DNA of 64,000 nucleotides from Microvirga zambiensis WSM3693 (GCF_016735695.1 NZ_JAERQD010000020.1:54558-118557); one strand, 5' to 3'; positions 54,629-64,000 are shown, counted from the stretch's first letter. A program made the numbers and translations. The notes: generated by a model from the letters alone, not told the origin.

Positions 54629-56764
54629 TCAGATGACGAAGAAGTCTTTGTAGGTCATGGCGAGCTTCTTGGAGAGAGCAGCGATCTCCACCGCCTTGCC
54701 CTTGCCCGAGCCATCGGCATCGTAATAGAGCACGCCCTTGGCTTTGTCGTAGACGATGTAGTCGTCCTTGTCCTTCGCCTTAGGGCCGACGACGAAGAAA
54801 TCCTTCAGAAGCTGGGCCGGCTTCTTCTCCGTGCCGCTCTTGCCGAGCTTGGTGAACACGACGTTGTCCAGCCAAATCGAGTCATCCGCGACCTTGAAGT
54901 CGAGGATCTTGTCGAGGTTCGAACTCTTGTTCGGCTTCGTGTCGAACACGAAGGCGTCACGGCCTGAGCCGCCCTTGAGGACATCTTTGCCCTTTTCGCC
55001 TCGGATGACGTCATTGCCGCTATCGCCGAACAGCGTGTCGTGGCCGTCGCTGCCGTAGATCTTGTCGTGCCCGCCGGCACCCTTGATCGTGTCCGCTCCG
55101 GATCCGCCGGCGAGGAGCTCCGCGCTTCCCGAACCGCCGATATTCGTTCCGGGCGTGGTTGGAGGCCGGTATCCCGATGACGTGTAAGTGCCGCTGGCGT
55201 CGGTGATCTTCTTGACGCCGTTCGACTCGAGCTCATGCCTCTGCAGGTCTGTGAAAGTCTTTCTATCCAGGATCACCCAGATGTTCTTTCCGCCCTGGCC
55301 ACTGATAAAGGTCGCGAGCTTTGGGTCGCTGATCAGAAGAGTGGCGGTGCTGTCTGCGAACGAGATCGTCTCGATATTGGAGACCGTCTTTCCCCGCAGG
55401 TCGAGACTTGGCCCGTGAAGGACCAGAGTGTCGCCCATAGTGAAGAAGTCGGGTTTGCCGCCATCCAAGGCTCTGACCGAGGAAAGTGTCTGCGCGTTGA
55501 ACGCGAAGATCTCCTCGGCATCGCTCCCCTGCACCTTCTCGATGCCGCGGAAGGCGCCGAGCTTGGTGAAATCGTACGTGCCGCGATCCCAGGGTTGTGC
55601 ATTCGGAGCGGAAAATCTGAGCGTATCGAAACCGGCGCCCCCATCGAGAGCGTCGCCGGCACCCAGGTCGCTCAGGCCTGACACGAAAACCTCGTCGGCG
55701 GCCGTTCCGCTCAAGGTGTCAACGCCCGAGGTCAGGGCGATCACATTCGACGCACCGACCGTGACACCGATCGTCGCCGTGCCCTTGCGCATCCCATCGT
55801 CCGATGCGGTGATGACGATCGTGCGATGGGCAGCGAATGCCGGATCGGCGTTGAGGTTCACATAGGTGATGGCCCGGACAAGCTTGTTGACCAGTTCCGG
55901 CGTCGCGCCGTTCGTCAGCACCACCGACAAATCCTCGCCGGGCGTGCTGTAGATCGTGCCGATCTCGGTACCGTCTACGCTGACTTTGCTGCCGGCAAAA
56001 AGACCGTCCGACAGGCGTACCGCGCCCGCCGTGTCGATTCCGATGCTCTCGGTCGGGAGCTTCTGTCCCGCGATCCGAACCGACAGGGAGCTGATCACTC
56101 CGTCGTCGTCGGTGATCGCGGCATCCGCGCCGGCGTCGAGCAGGACGGCCTGTCCCGGGAGGGTGCGAATGGACGAGCCGTTCAGATTGGCGATGACCGG
56201 AGTCTCGTTGATGCTCACCGCGCCGTCGGCATAGGTGATCTTGTCGATGCCGTTGGCATGGAGAGCTTCGCGCTCTTCCGGAGTCAACGAAACGCCGTTG
56301 ATGATGAGGTGGTCGTTCTGCCCGAAGCCCCTGAGCTTGAAAGCGGTGGCCTTGTCGCCAAGCATCACGACGGCATTGTCGGACACGAGATTGATGCGAT
56401 CGATGTTCAGGATCGTCCGCGTCCGAAAGTCGAAATTTGTGCCCTCGAGCCCGAGGACGTCATCGGACACGCTGGCGCCGCCATCGATCGTCACGACATC
56501 CTTGAGCTGATCGTCGCGGAGCCAAATTATGTCGCCGTAAGACGTGGCGCGAATGATTTCGACGCCCGAGAAAACCGAAAGATCCGTGAGATCGAAATAG
56601 CCCGTGTAGAAATCGGACGTCAGGCGAAGCGTATCTGTTCCCGCGCCACCGTCGATGGTCCCGACCCATTGATTGACGGTGACCGACGTTGTCAGCGTCA
56701 GAACGTCGTCCGAGGCAGTGCCGACGATATTGAGAGTGGTAGGACCTGAAAAACCGAAACTCAT
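54629..56764 (-). CDS. RTX-type secreted protein with cadherin-like and calcium-binding segments, 711 aa
   Basis: ATG 56764 starts SFGFSG. An N-terminal region (about 10-170) has two degenerate GGA-type repeats with LDGG-like turns. A middle region (about 180-330) resembles a cadherin-like or Ig-like domain (VIANLNGSSIRTLPG, then ITDDDGVISSLSV). A further repeat region is at 350-500, and then RTX nonapeptides at about 555-620 (GSGADTIKGAGGHDKIYGSDG). A C-terminal module (LDKILDFKVADDSIWLDNVVF) matches the type I secretion tails of this group. There is no signal peptide. It is probably a surface or matrix protein. Confidence 0.85.
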   Translation of the reverse strand: MSFGFSGPTTLNIVGTASDDVLTLTTSVTVNQWVGTIDGGAGTDTLRLTSDFYTGYFDLTDLSVFSGVEIIRATSYGDIIWLRDDQLKDVVTIDGGASVSDDVLGLEGTNFDFRTRTILNIDRINLVSDNAVVMLGDKATAFKLRGFGQNDHLIINGVSLTPEEREALHANGIDKITYADGAVSINETPVIANLNGSSIRTLPGQAVLLDAGADAAITDDDGVISSLSVRIAGQKLPTESIGIDTAGAVRLSDGLFAGSKVSVDGTEIGTIYSTPGEDLSVVLTNGATPELVNKLVRAITYVNLNADPAFAAHRTIVITASDDGMRKGTATIGVTVGASNVIALTSGVDTLSGTAADEVFVSGLSDLGAGDALDGGAGFDTLRFSAPNAQPWDRGTYDFTKLGAFRGIEKVQGSDAEEIFAFNAQTLSSVRALDGGKPDFFTMGDTLVLHGPSLDLRGKTVSNIETISFADSTATLLISDPKLATFISGQGGKNIWVILDRKTFTDLQRHELESNGVKKITDASGTYTSSGYRPPTTPGTNIGGSGSAELLAGGSGADTIKGAGGHDKIYGSDGHDTLFGDSGNDVIRGEKGKDVLKGGSGRDAFVFDTKPNKSSNLDKILDFKVADDSIWLDNVVFTKLGKSGTEKKPAQLLKDFFVVGPKAKDKDDYIVYDKAKGVLYYDADGSGKGKAVEIAALSKKLAMTYKDFFVI

Positions 56765-57048
56765 GGATCGTACAACCAATTCAATTTGCGTGGCCGGAAC
56801 TTGGCCATTCGCGTTGACTTACCCGTCAATGCCATATTCCTGTAATATTGTATAGGTAGCGCCGGACTTTATTCAGGGCAGTCCAAGCAACTCATGCGAA
56901 AGGATGAGTTCAGCTCACCCTCTCAATTGAAGCCGTTGCCCCCGGGGTGTACCATTGGTCATTCTTCACAGCCGCGCATCCCGCAGCGACGGTATGTCAG
57001 TCAGCCGCCCTCCCGATACGCGGATCGTCAATCCGACAGGAGGCTGTC

Positions 57049-57522
57049 TTGACCATTGCACCGACCCTGCAACGCTACATGGCCGACAAAGGCATTCCAT
57101 ACGATCTGATCTCGCACGACCGCGCGATGACGTCGCTCGGCAACGCCAACGCGGGGCATGTTCCGCGCGACCGCCTGGCGAAAGGCGTCATGCTCAGCGA
57201 TGGCCAGCATTACATGCTCGCCGTGATGCCGGCCTCGCATCATCTGCGGCTGTCCGACCTCAAGACGGAGCTGGGGCAGGAGCTGCGCCTCGCCTCGGAG
57301 GATGAGATCGTCGAGGTTTTCCGCGATTGCGACCGCGGCGCCATTCCGCCCGTCGGCTCCTGCTACGGTCTCGAGGTCATCGTCGAGAACAGCATGGACG
57401 GGCAGCAGGACGTCTATTTCGAAGGCGGAGACCACGCCACGCTGGTCCATATCAAGGGAGACGACTTCGCGCGCCTCAACCCCAAGGCGCAGCACGGCTC
57501 GTTCAGCGAACGCATCTCGTGA
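57049..57522 (+). CDS. YbaK/EbsC aminoacyl-tRNA deacylase family protein
   Basis: A 157-residue cytoplasmic protein of the YbaK/ProX fold, which removes wrongly attached amino acids from tRNA. The pattern YDLISHDRAMTSLGNANAGHV, then KGVMLSDGQHYMLAVMPASHHL and GAIPPVGSCYGLEVIVEN is typical. The start is TTG at 57049 with GGAGG six bases upstream. No in-frame ATG lies closer. It does not belong to the ProX group clearly enough to name its tRNA. It is transcribed alone. Confidence 0.85.
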   Translation: MTIAPTLQRYMADKGIPYDLISHDRAMTSLGNANAGHVPRDRLAKGVMLSDGQHYMLAVMPASHHLRLSDLKTELGQELRLASEDEIVEVFRDCDRGAIPPVGSCYGLEVIVENSMDGQQDVYFEGGDHATLVHIKGDDFARLNPKAQHGSFSERIS

Positions 57523-57649
57523 ACGTCCAAGAGACATGAAGGCGGCCTGCGTGAGCAGGCCGTCTCGGCTCGGCAGAGGCATCGAACTGTGATAGGGCCT
57601 GCGAAGGCTTCCAGCCGCCCTTTCCAGTTCCGAGTGATCGCCCCGCCTC

Positions 57650-58087
57650 ATGCCGCATCTTGCCGAATATGCCGGCCTCTTCGCCGCAGCCTTTCTCTCG
57701 GCCACGATCTTCCCCTTCCAGTCGGAAGCCGTGCTCTTCGCCATGCTGGTGGCGGATCATTACTCCTGGTGGCTGCTGATCCTGGTGGCGAGCGTGGGCA
57801 ATATCCTGGGCTCCATCGTCAACTGGTACCTGGGCCGCTTCTTCGCCCATTTCGAGGACCGGCGCTGGTTCCCGGTGAAGCGGAAGCAGATGGCGCGGGC
57901 CGAGGCCTGGTATCACCGCTACGGGCGCTGGACGCTATTGTTGAGCTGGCTCCCTGTCGTCGGCGATCCGCTGACCATCGTCGCGGGCGTGCTGCGCGAA
58001 CCCTTAAGGGTGTTCGTCCCGCTCGTCGCGCTCGCCAAGACCGGGCGATACTTGGCGGTAGCAGCGTTGAGCCTGGGTTGGGTTTGA
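57650..58087 (+). CDS. YqaA-type DedA-related membrane protein
   Basis: A 145-residue membrane protein with about four helices. The sequence FLSATIFPFQSEAVLFAMLVA, GNILGSIVNWYLGRF and LLSWLPVVGDPLTIVAGVLR matches the YqaA/VTT (DedA-related) family. The membrane re-entrant Gly/Pro motif and the Arg near the end of the VTT stretch (GVLRE) are present. The family handles membrane lipid or ion homeostasis, but its exact role is unknown. A repeat element follows its stop. Confidence 0.85.
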   Translation: MPHLAEYAGLFAAAFLSATIFPFQSEAVLFAMLVADHYSWWLLILVASVGNILGSIVNWYLGRFFAHFEDRRWFPVKRKQMARAEAWYHRYGRWTLLLSWLPVVGDPLTIVAGVLREPLRVFVPLVALAKTGRYLAVAALSLGWV

Positions 58088-58097
58088 GCAAAGCCTG

Positions 58098-58262
58098 TCA
58101 TTCCGGGGCGAGCGTAGCGAGAGCCCGACCCGAAGGGCCACGCCGCAGGCGGGGAAAACCATAAACACGACGTTTCAAGAAGAAGCGGTCAGCGCCACAC
58201 CCCTTTCTGTACCCTCAGCGGCTATGGGTTCCGGGCTTGGCCTGCGGACAACCCGGAATGAC
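58098..58262. repeat. inverted-repeat-bounded intergenic element
   Basis: A 165-bp element bounded by GTCATTCCGGGG at its left and CCCGGAATGAC at its right, with GAGCGTAGCGAG near the left end. This is the layout of a common non-autonomous mobile repeat in Hyphomicrobiales. It lies between the YqaA gene and the small hypothetical on the opposite strand. No gene is present inside. Confidence 0.75.
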
Positions 58263-58271
58263 GGCAGCGGT

Positions 58272-58511
58272 TCAAGGCCCCTGCAGGCTCGACCAGATCT
58301 CCTCCAGATGGCGCGGCCCAATCACGGCCCCCGATGCGGTGCGAATGAACGCTTCCATCCCTGCGGGCGGCTCGTTGTTCATGGCCCAGTGGACGGCCTC
58401 GCGCAGAGTGGCGAATTCCCTCACGTCGCTCGGGTGGCCCTGGCCGGCTTTCGTGCCTATGGGCTCGTATTGCAGATGGGCCGGGGCATCCAGTTCATCC
58501 TTGGTCAGCAT
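58272..58511 (-). CDS. small conserved hypothetical protein, 79 aa
   Basis: A 79-residue cytoplasmic protein. The central part reads VREFATLREAVHWAMNNEP, followed by PAGMEAFIRTASGAVIGP, and the end is LEEIWSSLQ. It has the character of a small family found widely in this order but not yet named by me. It begins at ATG 58511 and is divergent from ilvD, 182 bases away. It has no signal peptide and no membrane segment. Confidence 0.6.
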   Translation of the reverse strand: MLTKDELDAPAHLQYEPIGTKAGQGHPSDVREFATLREAVHWAMNNEPPAGMEAFIRTASGAVIGPRHLEEIWSSLQGP

Positions 58512-58693
58512 GTCGCGGTCCTGCCTGATACATCGTGGCTCAGGCAGGACAACGCTCCCGAAGGCTCGGCCGTTTCAGCTTGGCTCTCAGCAATTCCATT
58601 GCGGCAAAGCAGCCGCGACCACAAGGAATGGCATTTTTTCTTGCAAACCACGCAATTTCAGTCGAACAAGGCCCTAAAGTTTAAGGGGAAATC

Positions 58694-60523
58694 ATGCCAG
58701 CCTATCGTTCTCGCACCACCACCCACGGCCGCAACATGGCGGGCGCTCGCGGCCTCTGGCGGGCCACGGGCATGAAGGATTCCGACTTCGGCAAGCCGAT
58801 CATCGCCGTCGTGAACTCCTTCACCCAGTTCGTGCCGGGCCACGTCCACCTCAAGGATCTGGGCCAGCTGGTGGCGCGGGAGATCGAGAAGGCCGGCGGC
58901 GTCGCCAAGGAATTCAACACCATCGCGGTGGATGACGGCATCGCCATGGGCCATGACGGCATGCTCTATTCCCTGCCTTCGCGGGAGCTGATCGCGGACT
59001 CGGTCGAGTACATGGTCAACGCCCATTGCGCCGACGCCATGGTCTGCATCTCCAACTGCGACAAGATCACCCCCGGCATGCTGATGGCGGCGCTGCGCCT
59101 CAACATCCCGGTGGTCTTCGTCTCCGGCGGACCGATGGAAGCGGGCAAGGTCGTGCTCAACGGCGTGACCAAGAAGCTCGACCTCGTGGACGCCATGGTC
59201 GCCGCCGCCGACGACAAGATTGCGGACGAGGACATCAAGGTCATCGAGCGCTCCGCCTGCCCCACCTGCGGCTCGTGCTCGGGCATGTTCACGGCCAATT
59301 CCATGAACTGCCTCACCGAGGCGCTGGGTCTCTCCCTGCCCGGCAACGGCTCGACGCTCGCAACGCACGCCGACCGTCGCCGTCTCTTCGTCGAGGCTGG
59401 CCATCTGATCGTCGATCTCGCCCGCCGCCATTACGAGCAGGACGATGCGAGCGTGCTGCCGCGCTCCATCGCGAGCTTCGCCGCCTTCGAGAACGCCATG
59501 ACGCTCGATATCGCCATGGGCGGGTCGAGCAACACGGTGCTGCACCTGCTGGCCGCTGCCCATGAGGCGGAGGTCGATTTCACCATGGACGATATCGACC
59601 GCCTGTCGCGCCGGGTGCCGGTCCTGTGCAAGGTCGCGCCGGCCGTGGCCAACGTGCACATGGAAGACGTGCACCGCGCCGGCGGCATCATGGGCATCCT
59701 CGGCGAGCTCGACCGCGCTGGCCTCCTCGACACCTCGGTGCCCACCGTGCATTCCGAGACCATGAAGACCGCGCTCGACCGTTGGGACGTGCGCCGCACG
59801 AACTCTCACGCCGTGCATGAATTCTTCAGCGCCGCTCCCGGCGGCGTGCCGACGCAGGAAGCCTTCAGCCAGGCGAGCCGCTACGACAGCGTCGACACGG
59901 ACCGCGCCGCAGGCACGATCCGCGATGCGCAGCACGCCTTCTCGAAGGATGGCGGCCTCGCCGTGCTCTCCGGCAACCTCGCCCTCGACGGCTGCATCGT
60001 AAAGACCGCCGGCGTCGACGAGAGCATCCTGGTGTTCTCCGGCCCGGCCGTCGTCTTCGAGAGCCAGGACGATGCGGTCAGCGGCATCCTCAACGGCAAG
60101 GTCAAGGCCGGCGACGTGGTCGTCATCCGCTACGAGGGCCCGCGCGGTGGACCCGGCATGCAGGAGATGCTCTATCCCACGAGCTACCTGAAATCGAAGG
60201 GCCTCGGCAAAGCCTGCGCACTCATTACCGATGGGCGCTTCTCCGGCGGCACCTCGGGTCTCTCCATCGGCCACGTCTCGCCGGAAGCGGCGGAAGGCGG
60301 CACCATCGGCCTGGTGCAGGATGGCGACCGGATCGAGATCGACATCCCGAACCGCGGCATCCGCCTCGCCGTGGCGGAAGCCGAGCTCGAGCGCCGCCGC
60401 GCCGAGCAGCAGGCCAAGGGCTGGCAGCCGGCGGCCCCACGCAAGCGCAAGGTCTCGGCGGCCCTCAAGGCGTATGCCATGCTCGCCACTAGCGCCGCCA
60501 AGGGCGCCGTCCGCCAAATCTGA
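58694..60523 (+). CDS. ilvD: dihydroxy-acid dehydratase
   Basis: A 609-residue iron-sulfur enzyme of branched-chain amino acid synthesis that dehydrates dihydroxy-isovalerate to the 2-keto acid. [11 protein letters not shown] (Cys122, with Lys124 carbamylated for magnesium), [19 protein letters not shown] (Cys192/195) and a C-terminal [11 protein letters not shown] are all present. The length is that of the Escherichia coli-type enzyme with a [4Fe-4S] cluster. AAGGGGAA precedes the ATG. Long antisense frames are shadows. A hairpin and a short tandem repeat follow the stop. Confidence 0.97.
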   Translation: MPAYRSRTTTHGRNMAGARGLWRATGMKDSDFGKPIIAVVNSFTQFVPGHVHLKDLGQLVAREIEKAGGVAKEFNTIAVDDGIAMGHDGMLYSLPSRELIADSVEYMVNAHCADAMVCISNCDKITPGMLMAALRLNIPVVFVSGGPMEAGKVVLNGVTKKLDLVDAMVAAADDKIADEDIKVIERSACPTCGSCSGMFTANSMNCLTEALGLSLPGNGSTLATHADRRRLFVEAGHLIVDLARRHYEQDDASVLPRSIASFAAFENAMTLDIAMGGSSNTVLHLLAAAHEAEVDFTMDDIDRLSRRVPVLCKVAPAVANVHMEDVHRAGGIMGILGELDRAGLLDTSVPTVHSETMKTALDRWDVRRTNSHAVHEFFSAAPGGVPTQEAFSQASRYDSVDTDRAAGTIRDAQHAFSKDGGLAVLSGNLALDGCIVKTAGVDESILVFSGPAVVFESQDDAVSGILNGKVKAGDVVVIRYEGPRGGPGMQEMLYPTSYLKSKGLGKACALITDGRFSGGTSGLSIGHVSPEAAEGGTIGLVQDGDRIEIDIPNRGIRLAVAEAELERRRAEQQAKGWQPAAPRKRKVSAALKAYAMLATSAAKGAVRQI

Positions 60524-60905
60524 ACGGGCTTGTCGCCTTCGAAATCTCCCTGAAGCCTGCCGTCAGGGGGATTTCGTGCCGAGGAAATTGTGCCGAGGAA
60601 TTTGTGCCGACTTGGGCATTCCCAAGTCTCGGGCCTCCCGGCGAGCGACTTCACGCCATTTGCAAGCGAGCCGGAGCTTTCGGGGACGCCCATCCTCTAA
60701 GGAAAGCAAAAGGATATTTCTCGCCCGCGATTGAGGGATCTAAGGATTTCGGCATCCCTCCATGTGCGTTATCGCACAGTAACGTTAGGTAATATTCATC
60801 GCTTTCTTCATTGATCGAAGCCGCCCTCTCCAAACAGAGAGTATCCGAGCCAAGACCTCCTCCTAGCTCGCACCGTACAAGGACAGCGGAAGGGAGGAAG
60901 ACCTC
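60524..60905. other. 382-bp intergenic stretch between ilvD and the autotransporter gene
   Basis: Contents: a 3'-end hairpin (60541-60575), a short tandem repeat of GTGCCGAGGAA (about 60576-60610), and a gene-poor stretch leading to a GGAAGGGAGG ribosome site before the autotransporter ATG. No gene is seen. A promoter for the autotransporter probably lies in the AT-richer part at about 60770-60830. Confidence 0.5.
60541..60575 (+). terminator. hairpin downstream of ilvD
   Basis: GAAATCTCCCTGA pairs with TCAGGGGGATTTC, with one internal G/T wobble, around a 9-base loop, 17 bases after the ilvD stop. No T-run follows, so it is probably a 3'-stabilising structure. Confidence 0.5.
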
Positions 60906-63812
60906 ATGTCGGTCAGAGCGGATGGTGCGATCACTGCGGAGAGACAGAAATGGCCGCGTGCCCGTTCCTCTCGAAAGACGTTCTCTCCCGGCCTGTCCTC
61001 GGCGCTGGGCGGGCCGGCGCTGGGCCTCGCTATCGCGGTTGCGGCCGGTCCAGCACAGGCCGCCTGCACGACGAGCGTCTCCGGCGGCCAGACGCGGGTC
61101 GTCTGTTCGGGCGCGACCACCGACCATTACTGGGCTGCGGACGATACACCCTCGTCGGTCGAGGTGCAGGCCGGCACGACGATGCAGACGAGCGGTGCGG
61201 CGATCCGCGTGGAAGGCAACAGCACGGTCACGATCGCCAACGGCGCCACGGTCGCCGTGACCGGCGGCAATGCCGACCACGCCTATAATGCGATCTATGT
61301 CGAGGACGACGGCAGCACCGTGACCAACAACGGCACCGTTTCGACGGTGCAGAACTCGGTCGACGGGCTCGAAGCGACAGGCAGCAGGAACACGCTCGTC
61401 AACACGGGCGGCGTCTCGACGCAAGGGATATCGTCGGAGGCGATCATCGCGCGCGGCCACGCCAACACCCTGCGCAACAGCGGCATTCTCGAGACCTCGG
61501 GCGCCTCCGCCCGCGGCATGATCGCGGAGGGCAACGACAACACCCTGGTCAACACCGGAACGATCCGCACGACGGGCGCAGGCGGCGAAGGTATCCGCGC
61601 GGATGGCGGCGGCACGACGACGCCGGCGCAGAACGCAACCATCGCCAATAGCGGCACCATCACGACCGGCGGCTTCACCGCCGACGGCATCCGCCTGATC
61701 GGGAACGACAGCACCGTCACGAATGACGGCACGATCACCGCGTCGGGCGTCGAAGGGCGCGGCGTCAAGATCGAGGGCCACGGCAACCGGGTCGACAACC
61801 GCGGCACCATCCAGGGCCTGGGTGCGGACGGCGAAGGCCTCTACGTGATCAGCAACGCCGGCCAGACCAACACGATCGTCAACCATGCGGACGGCCAGAT
61901 CATCGGCCGCAGCGAGGTCGGCCTGCGCGGCCGCTTCGGGGCAGAGGAGATCGAGAATTTCGGCCTCATCCGCACCGACGTGACCGGCGGCGCCGCCGTC
62001 GATCTCAATGCCGGCAACGATTCCTTCCTGATCGGCGCCAGCTCCACCATCCAGGGCTTCGTGCGTGCCGGTGCCGGCACGGATACGTTCAGGCTCGGCG
62101 GCGCGGCCAATGCCACCTTCGACGCGCGCGAGATCGGCGCGAGCGCCAAGTACCGCGAGTTCGAGCGCTTCGAGAAGGTCGGCACATCCACCTGGACGAC
62201 GGAAAACGACAACAACGCCGCCATGCCCTGGGCCGTGCGGGAAGGCACGCTTCTGGTGACGGGCAGCATGGGCGGATCGGCCATGACCGTGCATGGCGGC
62301 GCGACGCTGGGAGGGACAGGCACCGTCGGCAGCATCGATGCGCTTACCGGCAGCAACCTCTCGCCGGGCGTGGCGGGCGCGGCGAGCCGCGCCGGGGTCG
62401 GCGACATCCGGACCCTGAATGTCAGGAACGACGTGACGATCGCCCCCGGCACCACGTACCGGGTCGATCTCAACGACCGGTTCGAGAGCGACCGGATCGT
62501 GGCCGGCGGGCAGGCGACCATCCGCGGCGGCACGGTCGAGGTCCATGCCGAGCGGGCCACCTACTCGCCGGGCCGCTGGACGATCCTGACGGCCCAGCGC
62601 GGCGTGACGGGGCAGTTCAGTGATGTGGACGACCTGATCTTCTTCCAGCCGATCCTGACGAAGGACACGAACAACGTCTATCTCGAGCTGCTGCCGGTCT
62701 TCCCGGGAGTCGATCCCACGCCAAGGGATGCCCCGGGCGATCCCGGCGAGCCTCTATCCCGGCCCGTCCCGCCGCTGCAGCCGGAGACCACGCCCCCTAT
62801 CGCGATTCTGCACCACGAGAACCTGTTCCGCGCGGCGATCCTGTGCCGCCTGCGCTGCTCGTCGTCGGATGCCATGGGCGCTGTACCATCCTTCGTCGCG
62901 ATCGATTCCGTGCCGATGCCGCCTCAAGCCCATGGCCAAGCACAGCGTCAACCGGCAGGCGCCGCGGCGGCGCCAACGCAGGGAACCGGCTGGGGGGTCT
63001 GGGGCAAGCTCCTCGGCTCCATCGGACGCACCGATGCCACCCCGACCTCCGCCGCCATGGAGCGGAACACGGGCGGTATCGTGGTCGGCGTGGATGGCGG
63101 CCTGGGCACTCCCTATCGGCTGGGGATCGCGGCCGGCTACCTGGCAACCTCATTCGATATCGACGCGGCCGCCGCCTCGGGCGACATCGACAGCTTCCAT
63201 ATCGGCGCCTACGGCTCGGCCGCCTTCGGAGCCTGGAACCTTCGCGGCGGCATCGCCTATGCCCATCATGAGATCGATCTCGCGCGCGGCGCCATCGCGG
63301 GCCGGTTCAGCGGCGGCGACACGAGCACGTCCGCCGATTCTCTCCAGGTCTTCGGGGTAATCGGCTATACGTTCCTGCTGTCCGACCGTGTCAGCCTGGA
63401 GCCGTTCGCGGGATTGGCCCACATTCATGTGAGCAGCCACGACATCGTGGAGAATGCATCGCCCTTCCGGGCAAACGGCGAGGTCGCCTCCTTCGACACG
63501 ACCTATTCCACGCTCGGAGCGCGGTTGGTCGCCGCGGTGCCGACCGAGGCCGGCCTCGTCACGTTCAAGGGCATGCTCGGCTGGCGCCATGCCTTCGGAG
63601 ACGTGGCGCCGGAGGCACGCTTCGCCGTCAACGGATTTCCGGCACCGTTCCTCGTGGTCGGGGCTCCCATCGACCGCGACAGCCTCGTCGTAGAGGCCGG
63701 CGTGAACTGGCAGGTGAGCGAAACGGTCGCCGTCGGCGTGATGTATGACGGCGCCCTCGGCCCCCGCGATCAGGAGCATACCCTGCGCGGATCCGTAAGC
63801 GTGCGTTTCTGA
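60906..63812 (+). CDS. type V autotransporter adhesin-like protein, 968 aa
   Basis: An extended signal peptide (about 1-53, basic N-region then ALGLAIAVAAGPAQA) leads to a passenger of about 54-650. The passenger is built from short repeats (NTGTIRT, NSGTITTGG, NDGTIT, NRGTIQG) that form a pectin-lyase-like beta-helix, and ends in an autochaperone-like region at about 530-610 (GTTYRVDLNDRFESDRI). A Pro-rich linker (about 620-720) precedes the 12-strand beta-barrel (about 690-968), ending SVSVRF with the terminal aromatic residue needed for outer-membrane insertion. GGAAGGGAGG before the ATG fixes the start. It is probably an adhesin. Confidence 0.92.
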   Translation: MSVRADGAITAERQKWPRARSSRKTFSPGLSSALGGPALGLAIAVAAGPAQAACTTSVSGGQTRVVCSGATTDHYWAADDTPSSVEVQAGTTMQTSGAAIRVEGNSTVTIANGATVAVTGGNADHAYNAIYVEDDGSTVTNNGTVSTVQNSVDGLEATGSRNTLVNTGGVSTQGISSEAIIARGHANTLRNSGILETSGASARGMIAEGNDNTLVNTGTIRTTGAGGEGIRADGGGTTTPAQNATIANSGTITTGGFTADGIRLIGNDSTVTNDGTITASGVEGRGVKIEGHGNRVDNRGTIQGLGADGEGLYVISNAGQTNTIVNHADGQIIGRSEVGLRGRFGAEEIENFGLIRTDVTGGAAVDLNAGNDSFLIGASSTIQGFVRAGAGTDTFRLGGAANATFDAREIGASAKYREFERFEKVGTSTWTTENDNNAAMPWAVREGTLLVTGSMGGSAMTVHGGATLGGTGTVGSIDALTGSNLSPGVAGAASRAGVGDIRTLNVRNDVTIAPGTTYRVDLNDRFESDRIVAGGQATIRGGTVEVHAERATYSPGRWTILTAQRGVTGQFSDVDDLIFFQPILTKDTNNVYLELLPVFPGVDPTPRDAPGDPGEPLSRPVPPLQPETTPPIAILHHENLFRAAILCRLRCSSSDAMGAVPSFVAIDSVPMPPQAHGQAQRQPAGAAAAPTQGTGWGVWGKLLGSIGRTDATPTSAAMERNTGGIVVGVDGGLGTPYRLGIAAGYLATSFDIDAAAASGDIDSFHIGAYGSAAFGAWNLRGGIAYAHHEIDLARGAIAGRFSGGDTSTSADSLQVFGVIGYTFLLSDRVSLEPFAGLAHIHVSSHDIVENASPFRANGEVASFDTTYSTLGARLVAAVPTEAGLVTFKGMLGWRHAFGDVAPEARFAVNGFPAPFLVVGAPIDRDSLVVEAGVNWQVSETVAVGVMYDGALGPRDQEHTLRGSVSVRF

Positions 63813-63858
63813 CAATCTACCTCGCGACCACTCCTTCCATGAGGCCTGCCGCAGCCTT

Positions 63859-63936
63859 ACCTCTCCCCGGTGGGGAGAGGTCGAGCGCAGCGAGGGTGAG
63901 GGGGCACAGGTTTCTCCGGAGAGGGCGTAACCCCTT
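63859..63936. repeat. inverted copy of the 35.6-kb repeat element
   Basis: The reverse complement of this stretch matches 35610-35670 closely (CCCTCTCCGGA, AACCTGTGCCCCCTCACCC, TCGCTGCGCTCGACCTC). It lies at the end of the window, downstream of the autotransporter, with no gene inside. A short minus-strand frame that crosses it (63817-63999) is repeat-derived and not a gene. Confidence 0.8.
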
Positions 63937-64000
63937 GTAACTTCCCTGCTGCCGGATCGGGTATAGTTCCTGGTGCGGCGGCGGGCAGCAGACCGTCAAC

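Noticed and set aside
58658..60517. 619-codon frame antisense to ilvD
   Set aside because: ilvD is unambiguous. The antisense translation is His/Ala/Arg-rich shadow sequence.
60651..62546. 631-codon frame antisense to the autotransporter
   Set aside because: Shadow of a repetitive passenger. No family features.
63817..63999. 60-codon minus-strand frame at the window end
   Set aside because: It encodes the same NLCPLTLAALDL peptide as a frame in the 35.6-kb repeat, so it is repeat-derived, not a gene.

Overview
The window is about 65% G+C chromosomal DNA. Gene content and protein style point to an alphaproteobacterium of the order Hyphomicrobiales, with a Microvirga/Methylobacterium-type relative as the best guess. 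Supporting signs are an ATPase-inhibitor-zeta (DUF1476) paralogue, a DUF3297 protein, minDE, many Tat and RTX secreted proteins, and the intergenic palindromic repeats common in that order. No rRNA, tRNA, CRISPR array, phage or complete insertion sequence is visible. About 60 protein genes are supported. Most long open frames on the opposite strand are high-GC shadows.

Layout. 1-8 kb: a truncated gene end, a Cys-type sulfatase, a periplasmic binding protein, a Cache-HAMP adenylate cyclase, an SDR dehydrogenase, and a PQQ-type sugar dehydrogenase lipoprotein with a DUF2231 membrane partner. 7.8-13.7 kb: the zeta paralogue, an AraC regulator, small hypotheticals, a GDSL hydrolase plus an alpha/beta hydrolase-TPR pair, and CorA. 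14-23.7 kb: a Tat sulfatase, an exported dienelactone hydrolase, a soluble triple-PAS chemoreceptor with a C-terminal PilZ domain next to a Cache-GGDEF-EAL protein, an EthD protein and a secreted CAP-RTX protein. 23.7-29.6 kb: peptidase T, a second adenylate cyclase, a TauE-like permease and a large RTX protein. 29.8-33.5 kb: a thiamine-precursor ECF transporter operon (ykoF-E-D-C) led by a clear TPP riboswitch. 33.6-39.8 kb: an HHH protein, a DUF5996 protein, a repeat cluster, minD-minE without an adjacent minC, and an unrecognised 725-residue periplasmic protein co-transcribed with a glycine-zipper protein. 40-46.8 kb: a sulfonate/nitrate-type ABC transporter, a hemerythrin-like membrane protein, a threonine/serine dehydratase and a methyltransferase. 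46.8-54.5 kb: a non-coding island with two terminators, DUF3297, tryptophan 2,3-dioxygenase plus a kynureninase-like enzyme, an aldo/keto reductase, an ADYC-like secreted protein with a small repeat peptide, and a BaiN-type flavoprotein. 54.6-64 kb: a third RTX protein, YbaK, a YqaA-type protein, ilvD and a type V autotransporter.

Themes are second-messenger signalling (two class III cyclases, one dual GGDEF/EAL protein, one PilZ receptor), export of large surface proteins (three RTX proteins and one autotransporter, with no type I secretion genes here), and nutrient uptake. The most unusual items are the zeta paralogue lacking the inhibitory N-terminus, the PAS3-MCP-PilZ receptor beside a c-di-GMP enzyme, the ADYC/NG-repeat secreted pair, the unknown 725-residue protein and its partner, and the 46.97-47.28 kb element with outward-facing terminators and a 16-bp direct repeat.
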